Of a DNA stretch of 64,000 nt, positions 34,180 to 45,845 are shown in pieces. The notes beneath the pieces were generated by a model. It searched no databases, was not told the DNA's origin, and was given only the letters and a program-made list of their open reading frames with translations. The stretch's first letter is position 1, and each line of letters opens with the position of its first letter. Source of the DNA: Carcinoscorpius rotundicauda (taxonomy: Eukaryota > Arthropoda > Merostomata > Xiphosura > Limulidae); the NCBI GenBank assembly GCA_011833715.1, contig CM022391.1, positions 168,125,601-168,189,600 on the forward strand, read 5' to 3'. Made by a program: the position numbers and the translations under genes.

Positions 34180-34413
34180 GTTTTGTTTGTTTTGAATTTC
34201 GCGCAAAGCTGCACGAGGGATATCTACACTAGCCGTCCCTATTTTAACAGTGTGAGACACGAGGAAAGGCAGCTAGTCACCACTAGCAACTGTCAACTAT
34301 TGAGCTACTCTTTTACCAACTAAGAGAGGGATTGACCGTCACTTTATAATGCACCCACGGTTGAAAGGGCGAGCATATTTGGTGTGATGGAGATTCGAAT
34401 CCGCGACCCTCAG
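34180..34413 (-). mobile_element. SINE family A, head truncated
   Basis: TTTGTTTGTTTTGAATTTCG tail to GATTCGAATCCGCGACCCTC. The rest of the tRNA head is missing. Confidence 0.9.
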
Positions 34414-34820
34414 AATAACTATATAAGACAAAGTAGTTACTAATGATAAGATAACGTTCATGTTAATGTTCACAAAAAATACCGAATGCCTCCAAGAAAC
34501 AACAGATCCAACTAATTGACAAATTTCTATTGTTTTAACCAGATATCAAAATAAGCGATTAATAAGCAAGAAATGAAAATTATGAAAAATAAACACCTAA
34601 TAAACATTACCAATTTCCATGAGAAAAAACACAACTACTTTTGTTTGTTTGTTGAGCACAACGAGCAAACTGTGTTGTGACCGCTGTAGATATTGAAAGT
34701 TTTAAACGTTATATATCCACATATATATCGGTTAATAACTGGGCGACCCAGAATAAGCCAATGGATAAAAATGAAATAAAATTAACACATGTGCCAACTA
34801 TTCAAGTGAAAATGCTATTG

Positions 34821-34945
34821 TTTTCTTGCTGCAAAGCTAAATGGAGGGCCATCTGCACAAGGTCACTCGCAGAGAATCAAATCAGGGATTTCTTTTTTTT
34901 CGTCGCAAGTCCGTAGACTTACCACTGCCACATCGAGAAACTGAA
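34821..34945 (-). mobile_element. SINE family B2-like, diverged
   Basis: TTCTTGCTGCAAAGCTAAAT, GCCATCTGCACAAGG, AATCAAATCAGGGATTTC and AAGTCCGTAGACTTACCACT in minus order. Confidence 0.65.
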
Positions 34946-35588
34946 TGGAATGGAAAAGTGAAACCAAAAAAATATTCCAAGCAGCACTAGAAACTATTCA
35001 AATCAACTAAACGGTACTGTCAATTTGAATATCATAATAAAATTATTTTAGCGCTTTAGGGTTTAAGTGTAATTTAAAAAATACTACACCCTTCTATGAC
35101 ATTGAAAGCAACATACATGACCCTGTTTTGCACAGGTTGATTGAAGTGTTTTAAGGAGCTGGTGCAAAATTTCCAAATATCGACTGAAAAGTGAGGCTCG
35201 TGAAAAACAAATTTCTTTGCAACCTTTTGTTCTGATTTTAAAAAATATTTTATAAATATCTAATGCAAGTGGTCTGTATCAAAAACCTATATATTAGCAA
35301 ATTAGATAAACCAGTCTTTTGCTCTGGACGAGTATATAATCACTTGCCAGTTCCCTTGAACGTCTGAAAGTTTGCTATCAATTTGGCTCACACATGTAAA
35401 GTGTTTTCATTTCTCGGACAGAGGAATAAATAAAGTCGATCAAGATAAATTATTGCTTAAGCATCAATACTGAGGTCCAGGTATAGCCTAATTCTAGTAG
35501 TTAGCTCAATTTTTGACCTAAAGTGTGCTATAAGATTGACGGAAAAATCCCTCCAGTGGACTAATTACAGTCCTTAAGTCTTATATCC
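34946..35588. other. No recognised feature
   Basis: AT-rich, no supported gene. Confidence 0.45.
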
Positions 35589-35684
35589 ATTCGTTGGTAA
35601 AAGAGTAGCCCAAGAGTTTTCGGTGGGTGGTGATGACAAACTGCCTTCCCTCTAGTCTTACACTACTAAATTAGGGACGGCTCG
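35589..35684 (+). mobile_element. SINE family A body fragment
   Basis: CATTCGTTGGTAAAAGAGTA through AAATTAGGGACGGCT. Head and tail absent. Confidence 0.9.
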
Positions 35685-35849
35685 GTGCAGTGGGCTAACA
35701 ACCTACTCACTTAAATACCAGTTGAAGAATCCACAAGCAATTGCGGCCCTATGTTCCTTGAAGAAATCTAATGGTGATAACTAACTAAACTAAGTCTTAA
35801 ATATCTGATAAAACGTTCTTAAATAAAGTTTAGCAAAAGTTTGAATGTT

Positions 35850-36078
35850 TTTGCTATCTGCACCAGCCGTTCTTAATTTAGAAGTGAAAGACTAGAGGGA
35901 AGGCAGCTAGTCATCACCACCAACCGCCACATTTTAGGCTACTGTTACCAACAAATAGTGAAACTGACTGTCATATTATAACGCCTTCATGGTTGAAAAG
36001 GTGACCATGTTTGTTGTGACGGAGATTCGAACCCACGACCTGCAGATTGCGAGTCAAGCTCACTAACCATCTGGCCAT
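35850..36078 (-). mobile_element. SINE family A
   Basis: TTGCTATCTGCACCAGCCGT through ACCAACAAATAGTGAAACTG to GATTCGAACCCACGACCTGC and the CTGGCCAT head end. Confidence 0.88.
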
Positions 36079-36299
36079 TTAATTATATAATATTGTTTAG
36101 TTCTGAAATATTACAACTTTTTTAGATATAAAATGCACATGTCTTCCTTTAAAGATATATAGATTTATGTTATACGTAGTATCTTTACAAATTAAGAAAA
36201 ACAATACAACAAAGCAAACTGTGTATGATGTCCAAGGGTGCAGAAGCTAAATGAGTAGAAATTCTGTGAAATATCTTACATTTTCTATAACTGTTAGTG

Positions 36300-36411
36300 T
36301 TTTATAGCGCAAAGCGATACAATATAATACATGCGCTCTGTCCACGTTTAGAAATCAAACTCCGGAATTGAGTGATGTACGTCCCTAAACTTACCGCCGA
36401 TCTTCCAAGGG
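36300..36411 (-). mobile_element. SINE family B, diverged
   Basis: TTTATAGCGCAAAGCGATAC, CATGCGCTCTGTCCACG and CCTAAACTTACCGCCGATC in minus order. Confidence 0.6.
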
Positions 36412-37524
36412 AATTTCAAATTACATATCAATGATGAAAATTAATTATCATTACTGATTCTAAGGTTTCATAATTCAGTTGTTGCTTATCAAAGTCTCTA
36501 AGTTATGATTTTTTTTTAAAGTTAATGAGATCATAACCTAAACTGTGGCGCCCTGATGGTCAACAGTAACCTTTAGTACATTTCACATTGTCAACATGTT
36601 AACCGTTAGTACATTTCACCCAAGCGAAAATTCCTATAATACTGTTGTTGATTGTCACACTGTCAGCTTGCATTCCGCAAATTCTTTACTTTTATTTCCA
36701 CACGCCTTGACTGGAAAACGTGACTGTTTTCGGTTGTACGAGTGCTGAAAGAAACGCCTGGCAGAAGAGAAATGTTATTTCCAACCATTTACTTTAGCAA
36801 CACTTTAAAGGAATCGAGGCTGCTGTGATAGTGCGCATTATATTTTCTAGTCGCAGATGTTTTAAATTCCAGCCATGCAGATAATGAAAACAGATTTAAC
36901 CATTTCTATCTTGAAATACATTGAGCAAGATTAACCACAATAACAATCGCCAATGCTTGTTACGTGACCACTGAAAACAAAATATTATTAGAAAACAATA
37001 AACACATATTTATTCACATTAATTTGGTTATGTACGAGAATGCGAATGAAAAAAGTAACGGGTGTAATTTTATATTAAATGTCTATCTAGATCATGTATA
37101 GAATGTTAAAGACAAGAAATAAGTACGTTGCCGTTTTCTCAAGCACGTTTACAGCATTAAAATTGGTGTGAAAAGTTTTCACTGGTAACTGTAAAAATAA
37201 TACATTTGTTTGTTTGTCTTTTGTGTAGTCTAGAAGCAGAATACCATTTCTTGAGGCAACTGCTGATCTCCAGAGAGGATCTTCAAGCAAACAATTTTTA
37301 ATACGATTTTCAGAAGTTAGGTAGATAAAAAAGGAGTATTAGAACTTCCAAAATAAGTCTAAAAAGTGTAATTCAAGCTGCATAACCTTGGACTTAGCAT
37401 TATCGCTCAATATGGTGTATCGACAGTGGTGCTACTAAGTGATTGGATGCATGGTGTAGCTTTTGCACCGCTCTGAGAGGGTGAAAAGGATAACATTGTG
37501 CGTGTGTCTTTTGCTTACAATAAC
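36412..37524. other. No recognised feature
   Basis: A GTTAACCGTTAGTACATTTC-like phrase occurs twice (about 36566-36620). Otherwise nothing supported. Confidence 0.45.
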
Positions 37525-37642
37525 TGTTGTTTTTTAATGCAAAGGAACACAATGGAACGTCTATTTTCTGTCCATTTCGAGGAATAGAATCCGGGATCTG
37601 AGTGGTGTAAAATCGATATCTTATCGTCAGCCCCAGGAGGTT
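37525..37642 (-). mobile_element. SINE family B, diverged
   Basis: TTTTTTAATGCAAAGGAACA, CACAATGGAACGTCTATTTT and CTGTCCATTTCGAGGAATAG in minus order. Confidence 0.55.
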
Positions 37643-37775
37643 TTCCGATCACTTATCAAATAGCCAAAGTTAATTACTGTTGTTATTTTAGGCTTTCGTA
37701 ATTCAACTCGAAGCCTCTCTATTACTCATACGTTTATAGTGTCCTTTTACTGACAGTATTTGTGGATGGATGTTC

Positions 37776-38132
37776 CTAGCCCACGTCCGATGAGATCTCG
37801 GTGTGGCATAAACCCCAGAACAATTTGAACATGATATACCAGTACGTGGTCACTCCCTGACCAACTACCAATCGTACTCTGTCCGTTGGTAGATGGTGAG
37901 AGCCGTGTGACGTCCTTAGGGTTAAGGGATTAATTAATAATCCAACCGACTCGCACACCAACGACACCTCGCATAAATACTTTGATGAACTCACATTGTT
38001 ATCGTAGCAACCAATCATGGGGAAAAAAACAACATATTCTAAACAAAATATTTTGGCACATATATCTGAGCCATCGCAATAATTCGTGCCACTGAAGGAG
38101 GATGTTGAGTGGGTGCAGCAAAGACCGCACAA
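37776..38132 (-). other. 118-codon open frame, unrecognised
   Basis: The longest single-copy frame in the right half. It is Cys/Ser-rich with no signal peptide, domain or splice context that I recognise, and it is less AT-rich than its surroundings. The composition contrast could mean a fossil mobile element. I do not call it a gene. Confidence 0.2.
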
Positions 38133-38320
38133 CCCTATTCAAACTATGCACAGTCAAGACGAAATGCAAAGTCGATCATGTCACGACTCGATTTGCTCTG
38201 TTACTGACGTGAAATTTTGATCAAGAAATCTGAGCAAGATACATTATACTAATCACAACCAACATTCTTCAAAATTGAATCTACTAGCTCTACAATTCAA
38301 ATTTTCAACTATTACATCTA

Positions 38321-38468
38321 GTAATGACCTGGTGGTTAGAGCATTTTACTCCAATCAACGGGTCACAGTATGAATCCGCGCCACCGACCATTCTCACCTT
38401 TCAGCTTAAAGGGCGTTATTATGTAACAGTCAATCCCAGTCTTTGGTTAAAAAGTAGCCCAATAAATG
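38321..38468 (+). mobile_element. Diverged family A-like SINE
   Basis: TGACCTGGTGGTTAGAGCAT, TATGAATCCGCGCCACCGAC, GGGCGTTATTATGTAACAGT and AAAAAGTAGCCCAA follow the family A plan with deletions. Confidence 0.65.
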
Positions 38469-38589
38469 ACTCTAATAAATTAAGGACGACGACTAACAGA
38501 AGAAGAAATGAAACCTGCTTAAGAATCAATGATGATGTAATGGTCCTGGCGGCTTATTAAATACATTACTACCCATATTCAGAAATGAT

Positions 38590-38972
38590 TAATCTAGAAG
38601 TAATAAAATTTATATTTCCGAATACTGGATCTAGCAGTGCGAAACCTTAGATTTCCAAATACTGAATCTTGCAAAATAAAAGCTAAAATTTTCAAATACT
38701 GAATATTGCGGTACTAAAACGCAAACTTTCAAATACTGAATCAAGCAGTACTAAAATTTACATTTCCAAATACTGGATCTGGTAGTACTAAAACTTAGAT
38801 TTTCAAATACTGAATCTAGTGGTGCTAAAACGTAAATTTTCGAATACTGAATCTAACAGTACTAAAACTTAGGATTTAAAATACCGAGTCTGTCGGTACT
38901 AATGCATAAATTTTCAAATACTAGATCTAAGAAAACTCTTCAGATACTCGATCTGACAGCACCAAAAAAGTA
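38590..38972. repeat. 37-bp minisatellite, about 10 copies
   Basis: The unit pairs TTTTCAAATACTGAATCTAG with CAGTACTAAAACTTAGA. Copies diverge by several bases each. Confidence 0.88.
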
Positions 38973-39106
38973 TGTTTAATATCAGTAACTTTGATCAAAA
39001 CAAGATTGCTATCTATATAGATTAGAACTACGAAATAATTCAATAAATAATTTAGCTAATTTTCAATAGCGGTCTAAATAAAGAAAAACTACAATTCCAT
39101 ACAACG

Positions 39107-39370
39107 TGTTTGTTTGTTTTGGAATTTCACATGAAGCTACTCGAGGGCTATCTGTGCTAGCCGTCCCTAATTTAGCAGTGTAAGACTACAGGGAAGGTAG
39201 CTAGTCATTATCACCTACCGCCAACTATTGGGCTACTATTTTACCAACTAATAGGGGGATTGACCGAAACATTATAATTCCACGACGACTGAAAAGGTGA
39301 GCGTGTTTGGTGCAACCGGGATTCGAACTCGCGACCCTCGGGTTACGAGTTGAACGCTTTAATACACTTG
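39107..39370 (-). mobile_element. SINE family A
   Basis: TTTGTTTGTTTTGGAATTTC tail to the head end near 39370. CATACAAC on both sides (39099-39106, 39371-39378) is a likely 8-bp duplication. Confidence 0.9.
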
Positions 39371-39378
39371 CATACAAC

Positions 39379-39794
39379 TTGTAATGATTAAGTTTTATTT
39401 ATTCATCATTTGCATTCCTTAACTGTTATCGATATTTATGCTAGAAATCCAAATAATCTCCCAGGATTTGTCCAGATTAAGAGATTTTGGTTACTTTTAA
39501 ATCTATAAACTAATCTAACAATATGAAATAGCTCAAAATAAAAAAAAATATCCATGTAGTAAACAAACGAAAAATAATACAAATTAAGAAATATATGAAA
39601 CATTTTAAACCGATTTTTGGAACACAACTCATTTAAAAGACACATTAAAAACTATGTGGGAACTTCATGCACTTTTTACCCTTAAAAAGCATGACACAAT
39701 CACACCCAAAACATTAAATATCCTTAAGTGACTAATGAAAGTCCAATTAAACGGCGGCTCTTACAAGGTAAGAAGTCATACATTATATGTAAAC
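39379..39794. other. No recognised feature
   Basis: AT-rich, no supported gene. Confidence 0.45.
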
Positions 39795-40058
39795 CAGTGG
39801 TTTACAACTATTTTTACCATTGTGGACCCCTCTCATCATTTTTCACCTACGGATCTCGTGTTTTAGTAAGATTCCGTCTACCTAACAAACTGTTTTCATT
39901 AACTAGCAATTAACTTGTTTTCCAATTTTTCATTATCAAATAAAAGAAATACCTGGCTGAATGTGCAATTAAATGAACACCGGTGTTAAAAATTTAGTTG
40001 AGTAACAAGATGGTGTTACCTGCACGGACCTGCAGGGGCGTCAGGTTGGGAACCACTA
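39795..40058. mobile_element. hAT-like MITE, about 264 bp
   Basis: Begins CAGTGGTTTACAAC and ends GTTGGGAACCACTA, imperfect terminal inverted repeats of the CAGTGGTTC..AAC type typical of hAT non-autonomous elements. GTGGACCCCTC follows the left end, as in such elements. The flanks ATGTAAAC and ATGTTAAAC are close to an 8-bp duplication. No coding capacity. Confidence 0.75.
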
Positions 40059-40477
40059 AATGTTAAACAAGAATACGGAATGTTTAAAACCGGATTAAGC
40101 AGTGCAAAAGAATAATTTAACTTACAATATCAGAATTATCATACTTTGGATATATGGAGATATGGTAAAAAATGGTAAAACATATCATTAAAAAGTACGG
40201 CATAAATAATAAGGTAATTGTTAAAAAGCATAATAATAATAACAGCATTTCTTAATTAAGCTTAAAATTTGGTTTTATGACACAAGAATAAAAAAGATAC
40301 TATAAAACTGGATATTTTCGAGTTATATTTTCCATATCTTTAATCGATGGTGTGAACATTTTACACGTTATCTAAACACATTAAGTTTACATATAGTTTA
40401 TTAGAGGTTATATTCACTTATGATTGTATAGCAAAATAAAAACGAATAACTTTCGGCTGAAAGACAATTAGCCTCGA
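40059..40477. other. No recognised feature
   Basis: AT-rich, no supported gene. Confidence 0.45.
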
Positions 40478-40740
40478 GGCCCGGCATGGCCACGTGGTTA
40501 AGGCACTCGAGGTGTAATGTGAAGGTCCCAGGTTCGAATCCCCGTCACACTAAACATATTCGTCCTTTCAGCGGTGGAGACGTTATAATGGGACGGTCAA
40601 TCACAGTATTCGTTCGTGAAATAGTAGATCAAGAGTTGAAAATGGGTGGAGATGACCAGTTGCCTTCCCTCTAGTCTTAGACTGCTAAATTAAGAACGGC
40701 TAGAGCAGATCGCCTTTAAATAGTTTTGTACGAATTTCAA
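40478..40740 (+). mobile_element. SINE family A preceding duplicated 390-bp segment
   Basis: GGCCCGGCATGGCCACGTGG head, B box GGTTCGAATCC, full body to TTTCAAAACAAAC. Its body differs clearly from the copy at 26262, although the flanking 390 bp is almost identical. Confidence 0.92.
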
Positions 40741-41131
40741 AACAAACCACCTAGCCTTTAAAGTAAAAATAAGATTAACTAATGTATTTTTTACTCAGTG
40801 TTATCTTACTTTGTAGCCTAGTCAGATATTAAGAGTAGTGTCATTATATTAACTTATAGCACTGCTGTACTGAAAGAGAAACAGTTTTACAGAGACACTT
40901 ATATTTTAGTAGAAGTTTGTGTTTTATTTAATGCAAAGCTAACAACAAACCATCTGTCCACTTACAAGAATCGAACCCTGTATTTTAGCGTTCTACGCCT
41001 TCGAACTTTTCGCTGATCAACCGTGAGACTATAGTTAGCGTTTTACTTTGTTTTAATATTCTAGGTTGATCTACTGTGGTACTTAATTAAAATAAGCAAA
41101 CTGCACGAGAGGAATTTTCTTTGTTATTTAG
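40741..41131 (+). repeat. Dispersed repeat, copy 2 of a 390-bp duplication
   Basis: Near-identical to 26491-26883, including the family B-like relic and both abrupt ends. Confidence 0.9.
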
Positions 41132-41948
41132 CAAGAAATACGAATTAAATTATTAATATACGGATCTGCAAAACGTTTCATACAACGTACCAGTCGCTCT
41201 TTAAACAACTCCTAAGGGTTTTATGTATAACACAGTGAATCAACTGTAAAAATAGTAACAAATGTCTGTAATGTATCAATTAATACACATAAAGCTACAG
41301 ACCTGGTGAATATGCCTTGTGTGGCATCGCATTAAAATATTTTTGGAAATTTTAAACATCTCAGAAAATTTAAGATGTCAAGTTATACTGAATTATATAT
41401 TTTCAAGCACTCCTGTACGTAAAATTTAGTTGAAGACGTGAAAGGTAAATATATTAGTTTATTTTTAGAATTTCCTATTAAAGGAATATTAGTATGCTTA
41501 TTATTTGATTAGACGGTTAATTTTTCGAGTTTGTTAGCATACCATTATCTGTCGTACTTCATTTCAATTAATAGGATAACATTATTGTAATTAAGAAGGA
41601 TTTAGAAGTTAATTTTTGTTATAAATAACAATTATTTTATTACTGTTATTTTCAATGTCGTATCTCAACACGAATGTATAGATGACGAATTTATTAGTTG
41701 GTAATCGAGCCGAGGTGGTAAAACAATAATGGATCCTAGTGTTTGAACAATGACCATCAAGGTACAATAACATTCTTTTCTGATGAACAACTCAGTCGTG
41801 AGCATAAATATTCAAATTTGTTGTAAAAGCTGGCTAAAAGCACAACATTTATCACAAACACAGATCTAAAATTTGGCGACACATAAACGATTATGGTGGA
41901 CTAGGTCCGCGTCATCAAACTCTTCTGATGAGCTGATGGCATGTCCTA
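41132..41948. other. No recognised feature
   Basis: AT-rich, no supported gene. Confidence 0.45.
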
Positions 41949-42028
41949 CATGGTGTTCTGAAAGTCACTGTGCACTTATATGTATTTATTAATAGACAAA
42001 ACTGCACAATGACTTTCCGAAAACCCTG
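41949..42028. mobile_element. 80-bp TA-flanked palindromic MITE
   Basis: Left arm GTGTTCTGAAAGTCACTGTG and right arm TGCACAATGACTTTCCGAAA are imperfect inverted complements. TA flanks at 41947-41948 and 42029-42030. The arms match the terminus at 15390, so both derive from one Tc1/mariner-type family. Confidence 0.8.
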
Positions 42029-42138
42029 TACGTTATTAAATATATTTCTATACTTTGTATATTCGAACAAAGCTTAAATACAAGAGTTTAATGTTTACAG
42101 AAAATAAAATATAGAAATTAAAAATAAATTGAGCTCAA

Positions 42139-42217
42139 GTTGTTGTTGTTTTGAATTAAGCACAAAGCTACACAATGGACTATCTGTGCTCTGCCCACCA
42201 CGGGTATCGAAACCCGG
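42139..42217 (-). mobile_element. SINE family B, head-truncated, with target-site duplication
   Basis: Tail and body only, ending at AACCCGG inside the tRNA-like head. A perfect 13-bp duplication AAATTGAGCTCAA flanks it (42126-42138, 42218-42230), so the truncation occurred at insertion. Confidence 0.93.
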
Positions 42218-42353
42218 AAATTGAGCTCAATCAAAATTTTTATTCTTAAAGGTGTCATTCTTATTAAAGGTGGCGCCATTGGTCATACATAAGTCGTTGT
42301 CAATCTTGTGTTTTTTGTGAATTGTTGAAGGGAGTCTGTTACTTCATTTAACA

Positions 42354-42576
42354 TGGCCCGGCATGGCCTAGCGCGCCAAAAATGCTCGCCCTCCCAGCCG
42401 TGGGGGCGTTATAATGTGACGGTCAATCCCACTTTTCGTTGGTAAAAGAGTAGTCCAAGAGCTGGCGGTGGGTGGTGATGACTAGCTGCCTTCCTCTAGT
42501 CTTACATTGCTAAATTAGGGACGGCTAGCACAGACAGCCCTCGAGTAGCTTCGTGCGAAATTCCAAAAACAACAAC
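42354..42576 (+). mobile_element. SINE family A with internal deletion of its tRNA-like head
   Basis: GGCCCGGCATGGCCTAGCGC jumps straight to CCAAAAATGCTCGCC, removing about 50 bp including the B box. A 14-bp duplication TACTTCATTTAACA (42340-42353, 42577-42590) is intact. Confidence 0.93.
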
Positions 42577-42590
42577 TACTTCATTTAACA

Positions 42591-43529
42591 AAACATAGTA
42601 TGAAAGTAAAAAATCCACAGTGTACAAAACACGTGTTTAAATTGTTTTGTTTCTTATGCTGAACATAAGAACAACCAAAACTGGTTTTTTGAGAAATATT
42701 TTGGTTTTGTTTTAAAAATCTATAAAAACGAAAGAAGTTTAATGACTTTCTGAGAATTTACATTAGTTGTTCTTTTATGAACCCTCAAAATTTACCTCAC
42801 TGGACCCATAAAGTTAAATTTCCGGTTCTTAATATGAAAAACAACTGCTTGTGTGAAGTGAAAATAGCATTTCGATAGTTTTTCCAACTGGTATTCCACT
42901 TAAGACTTCATAACCTAGAAATATACTAAATAATATGTCATAACTATTTTTTCTTCCAGAATGTAGATACAGTTTAAAAGGTTTTTTGTTGCTGTTATGT
43001 TTCATGCAATTTGGTTTAGAACTTCTTCTGTGAAACATTAAAGACCGATCGAGTGATTTTAACACCCTAAGGTCCATCCAGAAAGAGTTTGAAAATTTGA
43101 ACTCGTAAACGTTAAGTTTCCCAGGAATAGTAATCCATGACAGCTGACTAATCTTATTCTCTAATAGCCGGCTTCCTTGAAGAATGGTTTGTCATTTGTT
43201 TAATGAAAACCAGTTTATATAAGGACACATAACTCACAAGTCGTTTGTTTTAATTGGTATACCAATAATAATGGACTCGATTTCCTGAATAAGAAACAAA
43301 AACTGCTCACATGTCAAGATTAAACAGAAATAATTTGAGTTTTCAAGGGTCGAAAACAAATTTACTACAATCCGTGAGCAAATCCCTCTATATTTATATG
43401 TTTTGTATTAAATTTAGTACTGGTTTTCTTATTCATTTAATTAATTTGAAAATGTGCTTACTTATTTGTATTGATTTGATCGTTCATTTAAAATTCAATT
43501 AATTTTTTATTAAGCTTATTTGTTATATT
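42591..43529. other. No recognised feature
   Basis: AT-rich. The 82-codon minus frame at 42829-43077 has no recognisable domain. Confidence 0.45.
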
Positions 43530-43577
43530 ACATATCCCATATGGGATATGTCATCCCATATGATGACATACACGTCA
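43530..43577. repeat. Cluster of palindromes
   Basis: 43530-43551 is a perfect 22-bp palindrome centred on CATATG. It overlaps TGTCATC-CCATAT-GATGACA and then GATGAC-ATACAC-GTCATC. It sits just left of the hAT pseudogene. Confidence 0.85.
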
Positions 43578-43589
43578 TCAACATCTGAT

Positions 43590-44590
43590 GAATCAGCATC
43601 ACTGCCAACCACAGCTACAAAATCTGTCGTGACTCCTTTTGTTTTTGAGGCTGTATGTATTTCTTAATACCTCCTAAGAAAGAAAGAAAAAATCCACATT
43701 ATAGAAGAGCTTTCATTAAATTAGTTGCAAAGCTGAAACATTAAATTGGTTACAAAGCTGAAACCCGAATGGTTGTAACATAGCACAAAGACTATCGAGA
43801 CTGTTTGGTGCCAAGCATGTCAACAATACTGTCCCAACAAAACAACATAGATTATTGTTGGTATCATGAATGTTAAAAAAAATGACTCAGTTAAACAGAA
43901 CATTAGCAGAGAAATGACCTAAGATTTATGGAAAGAGACTCAAAATATGAAACTGACACGTTAATAAATAATAAAAATGCTGCCCAGAACAGCCTACTAC
44001 GTAATTATGAATGAGGCACCATTTACTAACTCTCTAAAATCGATATTAGTACAGACAAGCAATGTCATCTCAATGGGCAGAATCCACTGTATTAACAAAG
44101 AATATAAAATGTTCATCACTGAAATTGCTGGTACTCTGTGTGATGTATTAAGATAACAATAACATGCTGCAGACGTCTTTTTCTTTATAACTGATGGTGG
44201 TACACAGAGAAAACTTTTTATCCTCATGTTGCATACCACAAGTTTATGGATATAAAAATGACAAGGTTAAAAATATTCTAGAAGCACTGGAAGCGGCCTT
44301 TGAAGCTTTAGAGTAGGGTGTCCAAGTGACAGTTTTGACATTAAAAGTAGTGTGGGCAAATTATTGGTACTAGATGCACCTTGACTTGTTTAAATACGTT
44401 GCATAGTAAGAAGCCTGGAGCTAGTCCTGCAAGAAACCTTTAAAGAAATATACACAAATACAGTAGTTTCCATCCATCTACCTGTTCTATAAAAACTCTT
44501 CATAGAGGCGTAGAAATATATGAGATAGCAGTAATAATGGAAAGTCACTTCCACAAACCTGAAAGAGCCAGAGAAACAAGATAAATGTAA
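43590..44590 (+). pseudogene. Decayed hAT transposase of the ZNF862-like type
   Basis: Fragments in three frames keep the order typical of these domesticated or mobile hAT proteins. RTAYYVIMNEAPF (about 43987) is followed by MGRIHCINKEYKMFITEIAG (about 44075). FFFITDGGTQRK (about 44178, family F.V..DGSTD) follows, then KNILEALEAAFEALE (about 44265) and TVVSIYLFYKNSS (about 44461). The DGST-type catalytic aspartate block is altered to DGGT. Many stops and frameshifts. The hAT assignment is from recalled family patterns. Later pieces to about 45250 may belong to it but I cannot place them. Confidence 0.7.
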
Positions 44591-45700
44591 CATAAGCAAT
44601 CTGTTCTTTCTGAACTTCAAATTAATTAGCCAAGTATAATTATGTTCACGAAATCGGCTCTCGGAACAACGAGAAGAGAAGCCTCGCAAATAATATGGCA
44701 GCATCATCGTGAAATTCTTGAATACTTACCGGCTTTTAATTTAGTTTTACACGTTTTCGAAGCCTCTTTGTTATTTCAACCAAATGGAATCACGATGACC
44801 AGTGCCTTAGCTCAAACGGAAAATTCATAACGGTACCACACTTTTTTCGACGTGGAACGAAGAAGAGCACGTGAAAGATGAGTTCTGGTGTACATGTCAG
44901 AATGAACAGTGGAAACCAAAGTAGATGTGAGAGATAAAACACACTGTTGTTAGTTATCAATGATGCCTCGAATACAATGACGCAGTGGCGACCAAAATGA
45001 AGTAATTTTTAATCTTTATGGTTCAAAAAAAGCTCAACATCTCACTGTTCATTTCAGCACAATTTTACAAAATTCTGGTTGTGACACTCAGACTGTCCTA
45101 GGTGAGGGGGTACACATGATGACAATCATCTGAAAAATATCCATACGTTTGCTGGAATTCATCCACTGTTTATATGGAAGCACATAAACCAGAATAATAC
45201 TTTAAGAACATTCTGAAAGTAATCAATCTTTACAGCCTTTATCCCTATCTCAATTATGCTGTAAAACAGTCCCTGTATCCCTGACGATTACACCCTTATC
45301 CAACTTACGAAAATTAATGTTATCAGCTCTTAAGAACAAGGAACGTAGCAAACTAAAAAGTAGTCAACAGATAGTGGTTTTCTCTTCAATAATAAGACGG
45401 ACCAGACTTTCAACCTTACTGGAATAAATATTTTTAGAGAGAGAGAAAGAAAGGCAAGACTAATTTTGTTTTAAATAAATGATAATTTTTGTTGTTTATT
45501 TGGAAAGCTTTAGTACACAAAAGTATTATAAAATTATTTTAATACAACATATATTTGTGAATTGATGACAGACTGATAAATCGAAATGCAAGATGTTCAC
45601 GTGAAGAATCAAAACACTAATGCTATTTACAAAAGTTACATGAATCAATCTGAAGTCCTGCTTAACAAAGCATAATTAATTTGTTAAAGAATAACACAAG
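44591..45700. other. Possible continuation of the hAT relic; otherwise unassigned
   Basis: The 62-codon plus frame at 44642-44830 and broken frames near 45000-45250 have coding-like texture but no motif I can name. Confidence 0.3.
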
Positions 45701-45730
45701 GTTTGTTTCTTCAATCTTTTCACATTAAAC

Positions 45731-45845
45731 TATTTGTTTTTAAGCATAAAGCTACACAATGGTTTCCCTGTGTTGTGCCCATAACAAGTACAGAAACCCA
45801 GTTTTATCGTTATAAGCTAGCATGCTTTTTGCTTCGCCACTTGAA
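45731..45845 (-). mobile_element. SINE family B, diverged
   Basis: TTTTTAAGCATAAAGCTACA, CACAATGGTTTCCCTGTGTT and CAGAAACCCAGTTTTATCGT in minus order. Confidence 0.7.
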
